Below the pieces are notes generated by a model. That model had not been told where the DNA came from. It was given only the letters and a program-made list of their open reading frames with translations, and did not search any database. This document shows, piece by piece, positions 1 through 8,755 of a stretch of 57,378 nucleotides of DNA. The stretch is from JBOIBN01 sp050739575 (GTDB lineage Bacteria; Pseudomonadota; Gammaproteobacteria; JAKDMP01). Positions within the stretch are counted from its first letter, which is position 1; every line of letters starts with the position of its first letter. The stretch covers positions 1-57,378 of the forward strand of contig JBOIBN010000004.1 in assembly GCA_050739575.1 (NCBI GenBank). The letters are read 5' to 3'. A program made the position numbers and the translations under genes.

Positions 1-1023
1 GTCGCCGCTCTGCTGCATCGCCAAACCCTGGGTCTTGAGAATGATGGCGAGCGCCTGGTCCCAGGGCACGTCGTGCAGGCGCAGCGTGATGTTGCCGCTC
101 ACGCTGCCCGACACCACGATGTTCTTGTCCGTGAAATCAGCCAGTATCTGCAGCACCGCGCGTACCGGGATATTCTGGAAATTGAGCGTAAGTTTATTGC
201 CTGTATAGTGCCGGTTTCCGCTCGCGGCAAGCTGTTGCGGCGTGACCGGTCTAAGGTCCACCGCAAAGTGGTTATTCGCCTGAAAAGCCTGCTGCTCGAA
301 TTCGCCGGTTCCTTCGATGACCACTTGGGCGCCCGTCGGAGTCTGACGAGCGGTAACCGTGGTCACCGGGGTCGCAAAATCCGTCACATTCAGGCGTTCC
401 TGGAGCTGCGGCGGGATCACTGTACCGGGAAAGTTGACGATGACGCTCTTGCCCTCCTGGACCACGCTGCCGCTGACCGCGGAGCTGGAAAGGGAAATGG
501 AGACTCGTCCGGCCCCATCGGGAGTGCGATGAAATTGGAGATCGGTGATCGCGAGCGCAGTGCCGGCAGAAGGAGCAGTGCTCGCGACGGCGCCCTGCCC
601 TCCGGTCTGCCCTCCGGCGCCCACGGTTACGTAAATATGATCTCCCTGCACCCGCGTCTGATACGGGACCATCGCGCCCAAGTTGAGAAGAACCCTTACC
701 CGCCCGTTGACCGCGACCGTCTGGATGCCGGTCAGTACGCCGGCGTTCACGCTCTGGTTGCGCTCATCGTTTGGAAGCCCCAGACCCGTACCTTCAAGGT
801 CGAGCACGATGGCCGCCGGCTGGTTGACGCTGTAGCTGAGCGGCTTGGACGCCGTCTGACTCAGTACAAGATCAACCTCCACCCCGCCGCCTGTGAGCGT
901 AACGGTCCTGATTGAGGTCAGCAATCGCGAGGGCGCAGCGGACTGTGCGTCGGCTTGGCCTGCCGCCGCAATCATAAGCGCCGCGATTAGCGCTCCCGCA
1001 AATCCTGTACGAGCCTTGTGCAT
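1..1023 (-). CDS. pilQ: Type IV pilus secretin PilQ (N-terminal part, runs off the window)
   Basis: Reading the minus strand from the ATG at 1021-1023 gives an open frame of 341 codons to the window edge, so the C-terminal secretin pore is missing here. It begins with a signal peptide (basic MHKAR, hydrophobic core, cleavage near AGQADA). Two AMIN-type beta-rich regions follow at about residues 35-120 and 150-240. Next comes the short secretin N-terminal domain with NFQNIPVRAVLQILADF and NITLRLHDVPWDQAL, which are hallmarks of PilQ. An AGGAGG Shine-Dalgarno overlaps the end of pilP. PilQ forms the outer-membrane channel through which the pilus passes and DNA enters. It is the last gene of pilMNOPQ. 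Confidence 0.93.
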   Translation of the reverse strand, partial: MHKARTGFAGALIAALMIAAAGQADAQSAAPSRLLTSIRTVTLTGGGVEVDLVLSQTASKPLSYSVNQPAAIVLDLEGTGLGLPNDERNQSVNAGVLTGIQTVAVNGRVRVLLNLGAMVPYQTRVQGDHIYVTVGAGGQTGGQGAVASTAPSAGTALAITDLQFHRTPDGAGRVSISLSSSAVSGSVVQEGKSVIVNFPGTVIPPQLQERLNVTDFATPVTTVTARQTPTGAQVVIEGTGEFEQQAFQANNHFAVDLRPVTPQQLAASGNRHYTGNKLTLNFQNIPVRAVLQILADFTDKNIVVSGSVSGNITLRLHDVPWDQALAIILKTQGLAMQQSGD

Positions 1024-1027
1024 GATG

Positions 1028-1555
1028 CTAGCCTCCTGATTGCTGCCCGAGCGAGAGCGAAGCCGGGCGCTCGACCCAGCCGCCCGTGCCATCCGGCACG
1101 ATCTCGCTGATTTCGATCTCCGATGGCGTAACGGCGACGATCCGGCCGTTATTCTGACCGAGATAGTTGCCGACAGTGACGCGGCTCACCAGCCCATGCG
1201 GATCTATAATCAAGGCATAGGTTTGCCCGCCGAACCCGAGTTCGCCGACCAGCTTGAGGGCGTCCAACGGGAATTGTTCGAGATATTCCTTTTGCCGCCC
1301 CGGCTCGGGACGGACGCCGCCTGTACCGGGCTTATTGACCGGAAGAAAGGGCGAACGCATATTCTGATCCGCCCAGGTGTAGGTTTGATAAGGCTGCGGT
1401 TGGGGAATCGGCGGAATCGGCGGACCCGGCCGCGCATCAACGCTCGCAACCCACTCCCTGAGATCGCCGAAATGGTCTCCACTGCAACCGGCAAGTACTG
1501 TGGCAAACGCTGCAAGCGCGAGAAGAGGAATCCATTTGATTTGGGGCGAACTCAA
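1028..1555 (-). CDS. pilP: Type IV pilus assembly lipoprotein PilP
   Basis: The 175-residue product has a lipoprotein signal peptide with a lipobox ending VLAGC. A proline-rich linker (residues about 43-55) and a C-terminal beta-rich domain follow, with the PilP hallmark residues MRSPF and LDALKLVGELG. In the family, PilP is anchored in the inner membrane and links the PilN/PilO dimer to the PilQ secretin. The gene starts inside the end of pilO (4-base overlap) and stops 4 bases before pilQ, so translation is probably coupled. Length matches the family. Confidence 0.93.
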   Translation of the reverse strand: MSSPQIKWIPLLALAAFATVLAGCSGDHFGDLREWVASVDARPGPPIPPIPQPQPYQTYTWADQNMRSPFLPVNKPGTGGVRPEPGRQKEYLEQFPLDALKLVGELGFGGQTYALIIDPHGLVSRVTVGNYLGQNNGRIVAVTPSEIEISEIVPDGTGGWVERPASLSLGQQSGG

Positions 1556-2196
1556 TGCTTGCCTCCCTTCTTGCCCGGGCTTTGCGCAAGCTGCTCGGAC
1601 TCGCTCAGATAACGGTACGTCATGGCCGTCACCTTAAAGTCCAGTTGCGAGCCCTCGTCTTTTTTCACGGGCTGCAGGGAAAAGTCCTGCAGCGTCACGA
1701 TGCGCGACAACGACGAAACGTCGCTCACGAATCTCGCCACCTGCTGGTAGCTGCCGGTGTATTCCATTGAGATCGGCTTTTCGGCGTAAAAGTCCATGCG
1801 ATGCTCCGTCTCGGGCTGGAACAACTTCTGCGCAAGGCCGTCCTCCTGCGCGGTTTGCGAGATGTCGCGCAGCAGGCTGTCCATCTCGCTTTTGCTCGGC
1901 AGTTTCTGCAACAGCGTGCCGAAGGTTTTGCGCATCTCGGCAAGCTGGTTCTGATAGGCGGCGAGATTGGCCACCAGACGTTGTTTTTGCTGGTACTGCT
2001 GCTTGAGTTGAACTTCCTGTTGCCGGGCCGCATTGAGATCGGCGATCTTCCCGCGCACGAAGCCGAAGTAGCCGATAGCGAGCACTACGATCAGAACCAC
2101 GCCCAGCAGAACGGCGCGCCCGGCAACCGGCCAGTCGCCCACGTTCCTGAAACTCAGGTCGCGGAGGTCGAGGTTTCTGAATTCATCGAAGGTCAT
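1552..2196 (-). CDS. pilO: Type IV pilus inner-membrane protein PilO
   Basis: The 214-residue product has a short cytoplasmic N-terminus, one membrane segment at about residues 28-46 (AVLLGVVLIVVLAIGYFGF), a periplasmic coiled coil (about 50-100) and a ferredoxin-like C-terminal domain with the recognisable YTGSYQQVARFVSDVSSL. PilO pairs with PilN to form the periplasmic alignment complex. It overlaps pilN and pilP by 4 bases on each side, which is the usual tightly coupled order. Confidence 0.93.
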   Translation of the reverse strand: MTFDEFRNLDLRDLSFRNVGDWPVAGRAVLLGVVLIVVLAIGYFGFVRGKIADLNAARQQEVQLKQQYQQKQRLVANLAAYQNQLAEMRKTFGTLLQKLPSKSEMDSLLRDISQTAQEDGLAQKLFQPETEHRMDFYAEKPISMEYTGSYQQVARFVSDVSSLSRIVTLQDFSLQPVKKDEGSQLDFKVTAMTYRYLSESEQLAQSPGKKGGKH

Positions 2197-2774
2197 GGCT
2201 TGCCCGCCCTGGCATTACCGCCATCGTCCTGCTGCGATCCCGCAACGCTGGTCGTCACGGCGAAGTCGCTGCTCTTCTCGTTGCCGTTAGTGTAGGTGCG
2301 CACGATCTCGAGATTCGGGGCACCCAGCCAGGGTGAACCCGCGATTTTCTGCATATAGGTGGATACCGCAGCGGGCGATTGCGCAGTTCCGGTTATCTTG
2401 AGCTTGCCGCCGGTATCGGTGATCGCGCTCAGGTACAAACCGTCGGGCACCGTGCGCACCAATTGATCGAAGAGATGCACGGCTGTCGGTCGGCTCTGTT
2501 CGAGTTGTTCGATGATCTTCATGCGGGCAAGCAATGCGTCCCGCGTTTGCTTCAAGGTGCGAATGGTCGCGATCTGCTTGTCGAGCTTCGCAATCTGGCC
2601 CCTCAGATAGACATTGCGCGCCTGTTGCCCGTCAACCGCGCTCGATACACTCCGGTCGGTCCAGAATACGATTACGATTCCGATCAGCACGCTCAGTGCC
2701 AACATCAGCAAAAACTGCCGGCGACGTTCCCGCCGCCGCCACTCGCGCCAAGGCAGCAGATTGATGCGCGTCAT
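2193..2774 (-). CDS. pilN: Type IV pilus inner-membrane protein PilN
   Basis: The 193-residue product starts with the conserved INLLPWRE motif that binds PilM, followed by a basic stretch and one membrane segment at about residues 22-40. A periplasmic coiled coil and a PilN-type domain (LFDQLVRTVPDGLYLS) complete it. PilN recruits cytoplasmic PilM and dimerises with PilO. The start codon overlaps the stop codon of pilM by one base. Confidence 0.93.
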   Translation of the reverse strand: MTRINLLPWREWRRRERRRQFLLMLALSVLIGIVIVFWTDRSVSSAVDGQQARNVYLRGQIAKLDKQIATIRTLKQTRDALLARMKIIEQLEQSRPTAVHLFDQLVRTVPDGLYLSAITDTGGKLKITGTAQSPAAVSTYMQKIAGSPWLGAPNLEIVRTYTNGNEKSSDFAVTTSVAGSQQDDGGNARAGKP

Positions 2775-3835
2775 CAGTCGAAGCTCCGGAGCGCCAGTCC
2801 GCAGGCAATCATGAGCGCCGGGGCGTCGCGCTCGACCCCTTGCGCCCGGGCGCGAGGGCTCAGTTGAAGCTCACCAAGAGGATTAGCCGTGCTCACGGGC
2901 TTGCCGATCTGCGCCGTGATCCGCTCGTTTGCGCCCGGAATCGAGGCGCACCCGCCGCAGATCACGACCTGGTCCACACCGACGTGCTCCGTGGTGGAGG
3001 CCAGGAAAAACTGCAACGCACGATTTATCTGCCGCCCCATATCGTTCACGAAGGGTTCGAGCACCTCCTCTCGATAGTCCTGCGGCAACTCATCCCCGTA
3101 CAGATCTCGAACCGCGTCCTCGTAGGGTGCATCGTAGCGGCGCATGAACTCCTCAGTCAGCTGTCGCCCACCGAACGCCTGGTCTCGCGTATAAACAATC
3201 CGGTTGTCGTGGAAAAAGCTGAAATTGGTGCTGTTGGCGCCAAAGTCCGCGAAGGCGGTGACGACCCCGGATCCCGCCTCCGGAAGTTGACTGTGGATGA
3301 GCCCGTAGGCATTCTCGAGCGCGAATACTTCGCAATCCATGATCCGCGCGTTCAGGCCGGCGATCTCAAGGATTGCCTGGCGATGCTCGATGTTGTCCCT
3401 GCGCGCAGCAACCAGAAGCACATCCACGGAATCGAGTTGTCTCGCGCTGGGGCCGAGAACCTCGAAGTCCCAAGCCACCTCTTCGAGCGGGTAGGGAACA
3501 TGGCGCGCCGCGAGGACTTCGATCTGCTCCTCCTGTTCGCGCGTCGTGAGCCCGGCCGGAAGCTGGAGGGTACGGATGATCGCATTGGCGGCACCGATCG
3601 CCATCGCGACGTTCTTGAGCCCGCTTCCCGAACGCTGGTAGGCGCGGCGTACCGCAAGCCCGACCGTTTCGACATCCGCGACGGCCTGCTCGGCGGCGGT
3701 GTTCGGCGACAGCAATTCGACCGCGTAGCTCTCGACGCGGTACGATAATCCTTCCCTGGCCAGTTCGACGAGCCGCACGCTGGAGGTGCTGACGTCGAGC
3801 CCGAGGACGGGCCGGGATTTTAGCTTATGCTCCAC
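2774..3835 (-). CDS. pilM: Type IV pilus actin-like ATPase PilM
   Basis: The 353-residue protein has the actin/FtsA-like fold signature: VLGLDVSTSSVRLVEL near the N-terminus, a phosphate-binding ADFGANSTNFSFF loop around residues 190-205, and VVICGGCASIPG near residue 290. It has no signal peptide or membrane segment, as expected for a cytoplasmic protein. In characterised pili PilM binds the INLLPW tail of PilN. It is the first gene of pilMNOPQ and is transcribed away from the PBP1A gene, the same divergence as in Pseudomonas. Confidence 0.94.
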   Translation of the reverse strand: MEHKLKSRPVLGLDVSTSSVRLVELAREGLSYRVESYAVELLSPNTAAEQAVADVETVGLAVRRAYQRSGSGLKNVAMAIGAANAIIRTLQLPAGLTTREQEEQIEVLAARHVPYPLEEVAWDFEVLGPSARQLDSVDVLLVAARRDNIEHRQAILEIAGLNARIMDCEVFALENAYGLIHSQLPEAGSGVVTAFADFGANSTNFSFFHDNRIVYTRDQAFGGRQLTEEFMRRYDAPYEDAVRDLYGDELPQDYREEVLEPFVNDMGRQINRALQFFLASTTEHVGVDQVVICGGCASIPGANERITAQIGKPVSTANPLGELQLSPRARAQGVERDAPALMIACGLALRSFD

Positions 3836-3892
3836 GGTCTGATCACTGAACGACGCCCCTCGGCAAAGTTTCTGCCCCCGTGCCGTGCGAGC

Positions 3893-3920
3893 ACTATATA
3901 ACTTCTATTATGGATGTCAA
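3893..3920 (-). promoter_or_regulatory. Predicted sigma70-type promoter of pilMNOPQ
   Basis: On the minus strand a perfect TTGACA (3915-3920) is followed after 16 bases by TATAGT (3893-3898, 5 of 6 matches to the -10 consensus). This leaves a leader of about 50 bases before the pilM ATG at 3835. It lies in the only intergenic gap between pilM and the divergent PBP1A gene. This is a sequence match only; the start site is inferred. Confidence 0.65.
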
Positions 3921-3962
3921 GTCGGTGCCAGAAGAATCGTCCGAATTTTGGGGTAGGCGGCC

Positions 3963-6437
3963 GTGAACTGGCGCCGGCGTCTTTTGCGCTATCTGCTGGT
4001 CGGGGTCGCCGGCCTCGGGCTCCTCGGGCTCCTTGTCCTGACCGGTCCCTACTTCTATATCTCCTCCAGCCTGCCTTCGGTCGCCGTCCTCAAGGACATT
4101 CACCTGCAGGTGCCGCTCAGAGTCTACACCCGCGACGGCAAACTGATGGCGATGTACGGGGACCAGCTGCGCATCCCACTCAACTACGACCAGATTCCGC
4201 CGCTGCTGGCCGAGGCCTTCATCGCCGCCGAGGACGACCGTTTCTTCGAACACCCGGGACTCGATCCGCGCAGTCTGAGCCGGGCGGGAATCAACCTTGT
4301 CCTGACGGGAACCAAGTCGCAGGGCGCGAGCACGATCACCATGCAGCTCGCACGCAACTTCTTCCTGTCCCCCCAGAAACTCTATATCCGCAAGGCGCGC
4401 GAAATCTTCCTGGCCCTGCAGATCGAACACGAGCTTTCCAAGGAAGACATCCTTAGCCTTTACCTCAACAAGATTTATCTCGGCAATCACGCCTACGGCA
4501 TCGGTGCGGCGTCCGAAGTCTATTACGGCAAGGACGTCTGGCAGCTCGACCTTGCGCAGATCGCCATGATCGCCGGGTTGCCCCAGGCACCGTCCACCCA
4601 CAATCCGATCATCGACCCTCAGGGAGCGCTGAATCGCCGTGCCTACGTCCTTGGGCGGATGCGCGATCTGGGCTACATTGACCAAGTGGCCTACCAGCGC
4701 GCCATGGCGGAACCGGTCACGGCACGCCGGCACGCCGCGCAAGTGACGGTGCAAGCACCCTATGTCGGCGAAATGGTGCGCAGCTACATGGTGAGCCATT
4801 ATGGAGAGTCCGCTTATACCGCCGGCTACCGCGTGACCACCACGATAGACTCGCAACTCGAACGGGAGGCCCGCACAGCCGTAAACTGGAACCTCGAACG
4901 TTTCGATCGCGAGCATGGCTGGCGCGGACCGCTGCGTCGGGCGCCTCTGCCCGTCGGCGCCGGCGACGACGCGCTGAATCACGCGCTTGCCGGGCTCCAC
5001 CCTGTGGAGAATCTCGTTCCCGGCGTCATTACCGCGGTCGGCGACAAGTCAGTCGGGGTCTTTCTCGCAGGCTACGGCGACGTCAAGATTGATTGGCCGG
5101 GTTTGCAATGGGCGGCGGGCAAGGCTACGACAGCGGACGACTTTCTTAAACGCGGCGACGTAATTTACGCCAGCCTGGGCAAGAAGGATTGGCAACTCGC
5201 CCAGCTGCCCGAGGTCGAAGGTGCGCTGGTCGCACTCGATCCCTACGACGGCGCCATCGTCGCGCTCGACGGCGGGTTCGCCTTCGGCCGCAGCAAGTTC
5301 AATCGCGCCATTCAGGCGCACCGCCAACTCGGCTCCTCGTTCAAGCCCTTCGTGTATTCCGCCGCGCTCCAGTACGGCATGACGCCAGCGACCCTGGTTT
5401 CCAACGCCCCGTTCGTGACCGTAGCCAACCCCGCGCTCGCCAATCTTTGGCGACCTGAGAATTACGAACGCGAAACCTCTGGCATGATGCGCCTGCGAGA
5501 AGGTCTGGTGCATTCGGTCAACATCGTTTCGGTGCGTGTGCTCGAACATACCGGCCTGCGCCGAACGCTGGCCTGGACCCGACGGTTCGGATTCGATCCC
5601 GAGGAGTTGCCGCACAATCTCACGCTCGCTCTCGGCAGCGCCAGCCTGACCCCGCTCTCGATGGCCCGCGGCTATGCGGTATTCGCCAACGGGGGCTTCC
5701 TGGTGCGTCCGTACTTTATCCAGCGGATCGAAGGACCGGGCGGCAATGAACTGGCACTTGCGCATCCATGGATCGCCTGTGCGCAATGCACGACGGACGC
5801 CGCAAAGGCCGACGCGGTGGCGGCCAATGCAGCAGTTGCCTCAAGCGCACCGGGAGAACCGGAGAAGGTGCCGCCACCCGCTTCGGCAGCACATGCCGCC
5901 GCTGACGCGCTTGAGCATTCTGCCGTGTTGCTCAACCGCTCGCCGGAAAACATCCGGCTCGCGCCGCGCACGATCAGCGCACAAAATGCATATCTGATGA
6001 CAAGTATGCTTCAGAGCGTGATCGAACGCGGAACCGGCACCCCGGCGCGCGCGCTCGGGCGCAGCGATATCGGCGGCAAAACCGGCACCACCAACGATTT
6101 TTCAAACGCCTGGTTCGACGGCTTCTCCCCGCGTCTGGTTACCGTCACATGGGTCGGCTACGATCAACCGCATACACTCGGCAAGGGCCAAACCGGCTCA
6201 CGAGCAGCGCTGCCCATGTGGATCAAGTTCATGGGTCAGGCGCTCAACAAGGTCCCCGATACTCCCTGGTCCATGCCGGCGGGGATTGTGACGGTGCGCA
6301 TTGATTCGCAGACGGGGCTACGCAGCGCCCCTGGCGATCCGAACGCGATGTGGGAGATATTCCGCGAAGACAAAGTACCGCCGCTTAGTCAGCCTCAGCA
6401 ACTGCCCAGCCTTTATGGGGGCAGCGGCGGCGGATGA
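3963..6437 (+). CDS. mrcA: Penicillin-binding protein 1A (bifunctional transglycosylase/transpeptidase)
   Basis: The 824-residue class A PBP has one N-terminal membrane anchor (about residues 8-33). The glycosyltransferase-51 domain carries the catalytic Glu90 in AAEDDRFFEHPG, then GASTITMQLARN and LYLNKIYLG. The transpeptidase domain holds SSFK (active Ser about residue 458), SVN and KTG (about 706-708). An alanine-rich insert of about 50 residues lies just before the KTG region. The protein polymerises and crosslinks peptidoglycan in the periplasm. It is divergent from pilM, and its stop overlaps the next start by 4 bases. Confidence 0.95.
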   Translation: MNWRRRLLRYLLVGVAGLGLLGLLVLTGPYFYISSSLPSVAVLKDIHLQVPLRVYTRDGKLMAMYGDQLRIPLNYDQIPPLLAEAFIAAEDDRFFEHPGLDPRSLSRAGINLVLTGTKSQGASTITMQLARNFFLSPQKLYIRKAREIFLALQIEHELSKEDILSLYLNKIYLGNHAYGIGAASEVYYGKDVWQLDLAQIAMIAGLPQAPSTHNPIIDPQGALNRRAYVLGRMRDLGYIDQVAYQRAMAEPVTARRHAAQVTVQAPYVGEMVRSYMVSHYGESAYTAGYRVTTTIDSQLEREARTAVNWNLERFDREHGWRGPLRRAPLPVGAGDDALNHALAGLHPVENLVPGVITAVGDKSVGVFLAGYGDVKIDWPGLQWAAGKATTADDFLKRGDVIYASLGKKDWQLAQLPEVEGALVALDPYDGAIVALDGGFAFGRSKFNRAIQAHRQLGSSFKPFVYSAALQYGMTPATLVSNAPFVTVANPALANLWRPENYERETSGMMRLREGLVHSVNIVSVRVLEHTGLRRTLAWTRRFGFDPEELPHNLTLALGSASLTPLSMARGYAVFANGGFLVRPYFIQRIEGPGGNELALAHPWIACAQCTTDAAKADAVAANAAVASSAPGEPEKVPPPASAAHAAADALEHSAVLLNRSPENIRLAPRTISAQNAYLMTSMLQSVIERGTGTPARALGRSDIGGKTGTTNDFSNAWFDGFSPRLVTVTWVGYDQPHTLGKGQTGSRAALPMWIKFMGQALNKVPDTPWSMPAGIVTVRIDSQTGLRSAPGDPNAMWEIFREDKVPPLSQPQQLPSLYGGSGGG

Positions 6438-7051
6438 AATCGCAACACACCCGTCAACTGCTCGCCCGCGAGGCGGCACGAATCATGGCCGAGGAAGGGC
6501 GACGCGATTATCTCGCGGCGAAGCGCAAGGCCGCGGAGCGGCTCCGCATTGCGCCGAAGTATCTGCCGACGAACCGCGAAGTCATGAGCGCACTTATCGA
6601 ACACCAGCAGTTGTTCGAAGCGCCCCAGCAAAGCGAACGTCTGACCCGTTTGCGTGGCGGTGCGCTTGCCGCCATGGATGCGCTGGCGGAATTCCAAATT
6701 CGCGCCGTCGGAGCGGCAACCGGCGAGATTGCAACCGCTCACGCCCTGATCGAACTGCACGTTTTCGTGGATCCACCCGAGGCGTTCGCTTTTCGACTCA
6801 ACGATATCGCTCTCGCCTACAAGGAAAGCGAGCGGCACCTGCGCTGGGGCGGTGGACGTACCCGCGCGGTACCCTCCTTCCTTTTCGTGTTGGACCAGCA
6901 ACCGATTGAGACACTGGTCTTTGCGGCAAACGATCTGCGCGAAGCACCCACCGATCCTGCCAACGGCCGCCCCATGCGCCGACTGACGCGCGCTGCGCTC
7001 GAAAAACTACTCCCCGCGTCGCAGAGGCGGGGATCCGTTACGATCCCTTAG
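6434..7051 (+). CDS. Conserved hypothetical protein downstream of PBP1A
   Basis: The 205-residue soluble protein has no signal peptide or membrane segment. Its N-terminus (REAARIMAEEGRRDYLAAKRKAAERL) is charged and helical and looks like a family I have seen as uncharacterised in beta- and gammaproteobacteria. A mixed alpha/beta remainder contains AYKESERHLRWGG. ATGA overlap with the PBP1A gene indicates coupled translation and therefore co-expression. I cannot assign a biochemical function. Confidence 0.8.
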   Translation: MKSQHTRQLLAREAARIMAEEGRRDYLAAKRKAAERLRIAPKYLPTNREVMSALIEHQQLFEAPQQSERLTRLRGGALAAMDALAEFQIRAVGAATGEIATAHALIELHVFVDPPEAFAFRLNDIALAYKESERHLRWGGGRTRAVPSFLFVLDQQPIETLVFAANDLREAPTDPANGRPMRRLTRAALEKLLPASQRRGSVTIP

Positions 7052-7072
7052 CACGTCCCGAATCCCACGGGT

Positions 7073-8371
7073 CTAGCGCTTCGCGAGCGGCACGAACTCG
7101 CGCTCGGCGACGCCCGTATAGAGTTGGCGAGGTCGGCCGATGCGCATTCCGGGGTCCGCAAGCATTTCCTGCCAGTTCGCGACCCAGCCCACTGCGCGCG
7201 CGATCGCGAACATGACAGTGAACATGTCGGTCGGGATGCCGAGCGCCTTGTAGATAAGACCGGAGTAAAAGTCCACGTTCGGATACAGCTTGTGTTCGAC
7301 GAAATAGTCGTCTCTGAGCGCGATCTCCTCCAGCGCGAGCGCGAGTTCGAGCAACGGCTCGTCGGTGCCGCCCAGGCTTTCGAGTACCTCGTGCGTCATC
7401 TTGCGGATGATTTTCGCACGCGGGTCGTAATTCTTGTACACGCGATGGCCGAAACCCATGAGCCGGAATGGGTCGTCCTTGTCCTTGGCGCGAGCCACGT
7501 ATTTGTCGATGTTTTTCACCGAGCCAATCCCGGTCAGCATCTTGAGCACGGCCTCGTTCGCGCCACCGTGTGCCGGCCCCCACAGGCATGCGATCCCCGC
7601 CGAGATCGCGGCATAGGGATTGGTGCCGGAACTTCCGGCCAGGCGCACGGTTGAGGTGCTTGCATTCTGTTCATGGTCCGCGTGAAGAATGAACAGAAGG
7701 TCCAGCGCCCGTGCCGCAATCGGATTTACCGCGTAAGCCTCGCTCGGAACAGCGAACAGCATTTGCAGCAGGTTCTCCGCGTAGCCTAGATCGTTGCGCG
7801 GATACATAAAGCGCTGACCGACCATGTGCTTATAGGCGGCGGCGGCAATCGTCGGCATTTTCGCAATGATACGTGTGGCGAAAATTTCGCGATCCCCGGC
7901 ATCACGGATGTTGGTGGTGTCGTGATAGAAAGCGGAGAGCGACGCCACGACGGCGGTCAGCATGGCCATCGGGTGCGCATTTGGGTGAAATCCTTCGAAA
8001 AAGCGCAACACGAACTCGTTCACCAGCGTGTGATGGCGAATCTCATCGGCAAAACCTTCGAGTTCGTCGCCGGTCGGCAATTCTCCGTTCAGAAGCAGAT
8101 AGGCGACCTCGACGAAGTTGCAGTGTTCGGCCAAGGCCTCGATCGGGTAGCCGCGATAAAGCAGCACCCCCTGCTCGCCGTCAATATAGGTGATGGCGCT
8201 CTCGCAGCTCGCGGTCGAGACGAAGCCGGGATCGAAAGTGAAAACGCCCTGTTCACGGTAGAGGTTCGAGATATCGAGCGCCACCGGACCAAGTGTCGGG
8301 CGTCGTGCCTCGAGTGTCAGCCGTTTGCCCTCCGGCGGAACGAGTGCGTAACTCTGGGGTTTATCCGGCAT
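7073..8371 (-). CDS. gltA: Citrate synthase (hexameric type II)
   Basis: The product condenses acetyl-CoA and oxaloacetate into citrate, the entry step of the TCA cycle. I chose the ATG at 8371 (432 residues) because AAGGAA sits 8 bases upstream and MPDKPQSYAL begins the normal protein; the frame extends 34 codons further upstream without family similarity. Signatures are ADHEQNASTSTVRLAGSSG, PAHGGANEA, GFGHRVYKNYDPRA and FVEHKLYPNVDFYSG, which carry the catalytic His/His/Asp set. It is convergent with the preceding gene, with only 21 bases between the stops. Confidence 0.96.
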   Translation of the reverse strand: MPDKPQSYALVPPEGKRLTLEARRPTLGPVALDISNLYREQGVFTFDPGFVSTASCESAITYIDGEQGVLLYRGYPIEALAEHCNFVEVAYLLLNGELPTGDELEGFADEIRHHTLVNEFVLRFFEGFHPNAHPMAMLTAVVASLSAFYHDTTNIRDAGDREIFATRIIAKMPTIAAAAYKHMVGQRFMYPRNDLGYAENLLQMLFAVPSEAYAVNPIAARALDLLFILHADHEQNASTSTVRLAGSSGTNPYAAISAGIACLWGPAHGGANEAVLKMLTGIGSVKNIDKYVARAKDKDDPFRLMGFGHRVYKNYDPRAKIIRKMTHEVLESLGGTDEPLLELALALEEIALRDDYFVEHKLYPNVDFYSGLIYKALGIPTDMFTVMFAIARAVGWVANWQEMLADPGMRIGRPRQLYTGVAEREFVPLAKR

Positions 8372-8483
8372 CTTGATTTCCTTACTTGGCCCGCAACCTG
8401 CGGCGGCCGGAAACGCTGGACGCGAGGCTGGCAGGGCTGGTCGGTCTGCTGGAGGGTCGGCCTTGACCGACACGAATTGGTTA

Positions 8484-8489
8484 ATTATA
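8484..8489 (-). promoter_or_regulatory. Possible -10 element upstream of gltA
   Basis: The minus strand has a perfect TATAAT here, inside a small palindrome (GGTTA, ATTA, TAACC at 8479-8492). No convincing -35 hexamer is found at the normal distance, so either an activator is needed or the match is chance. It would give a leader of about 105 bases for gltA. Confidence 0.35.
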
Positions 8490-8545
8490 ACCGTTTAGCA
8501 CGCTGAAGTCGTACAAAGTACGCACCGAACGCCGTGCGGAGCTTA

Positions 8546-8755
8546 TCAGTTCGGAGGGGCTCCGTACTTACGACGGAATTTGTCCACGCGCCCTGCGGTG
8601 TCTACGATTTTCTGCTTACCGGTGTAAAACGGATGGCAGGCGGAACAGACCTCGACATGGAGGTCATGGTCAAGGGTCGAACGGGTGGTGAAGCTATTCC
8701 CGCAGCTGCAGGTCACCTTGATTTCCTGGTAGGCGGGATGGGTGTCTTGTTTCAT
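8546..8755 (-). CDS. rpmE: 50S ribosomal protein L31 (bL31, zinc-binding type)
   Basis: The start at 8755 gives a 69-residue protein beginning MKQDTHPAYQEI, which is the normal L31 N-terminus; the frame extends further upstream without family similarity. The CSC pair at about residues 16-18 and the CSAC pair near 37-40 make it the zinc-binding (C+) form rather than the zinc-free paralogue YkgM. The C-terminal FYTGKQKIVDTAGRVDKF is diagnostic. It is a component of the large ribosomal subunit bridging to the small one. Confidence 0.95.
   Translation of the reverse strand: MKQDTHPAYQEIKVTCSCGNSFTTRSTLDHDLHVEVCSACHPFYTGKQKIVDTAGRVDKFRRKYGAPPN

Noticed and set aside
3894..5000. 368-codon frame opposite the PBP1A gene
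   Set aside because: A shadow frame with no motifs. It crosses the pilM promoter and the catalytic region of PBP1A.
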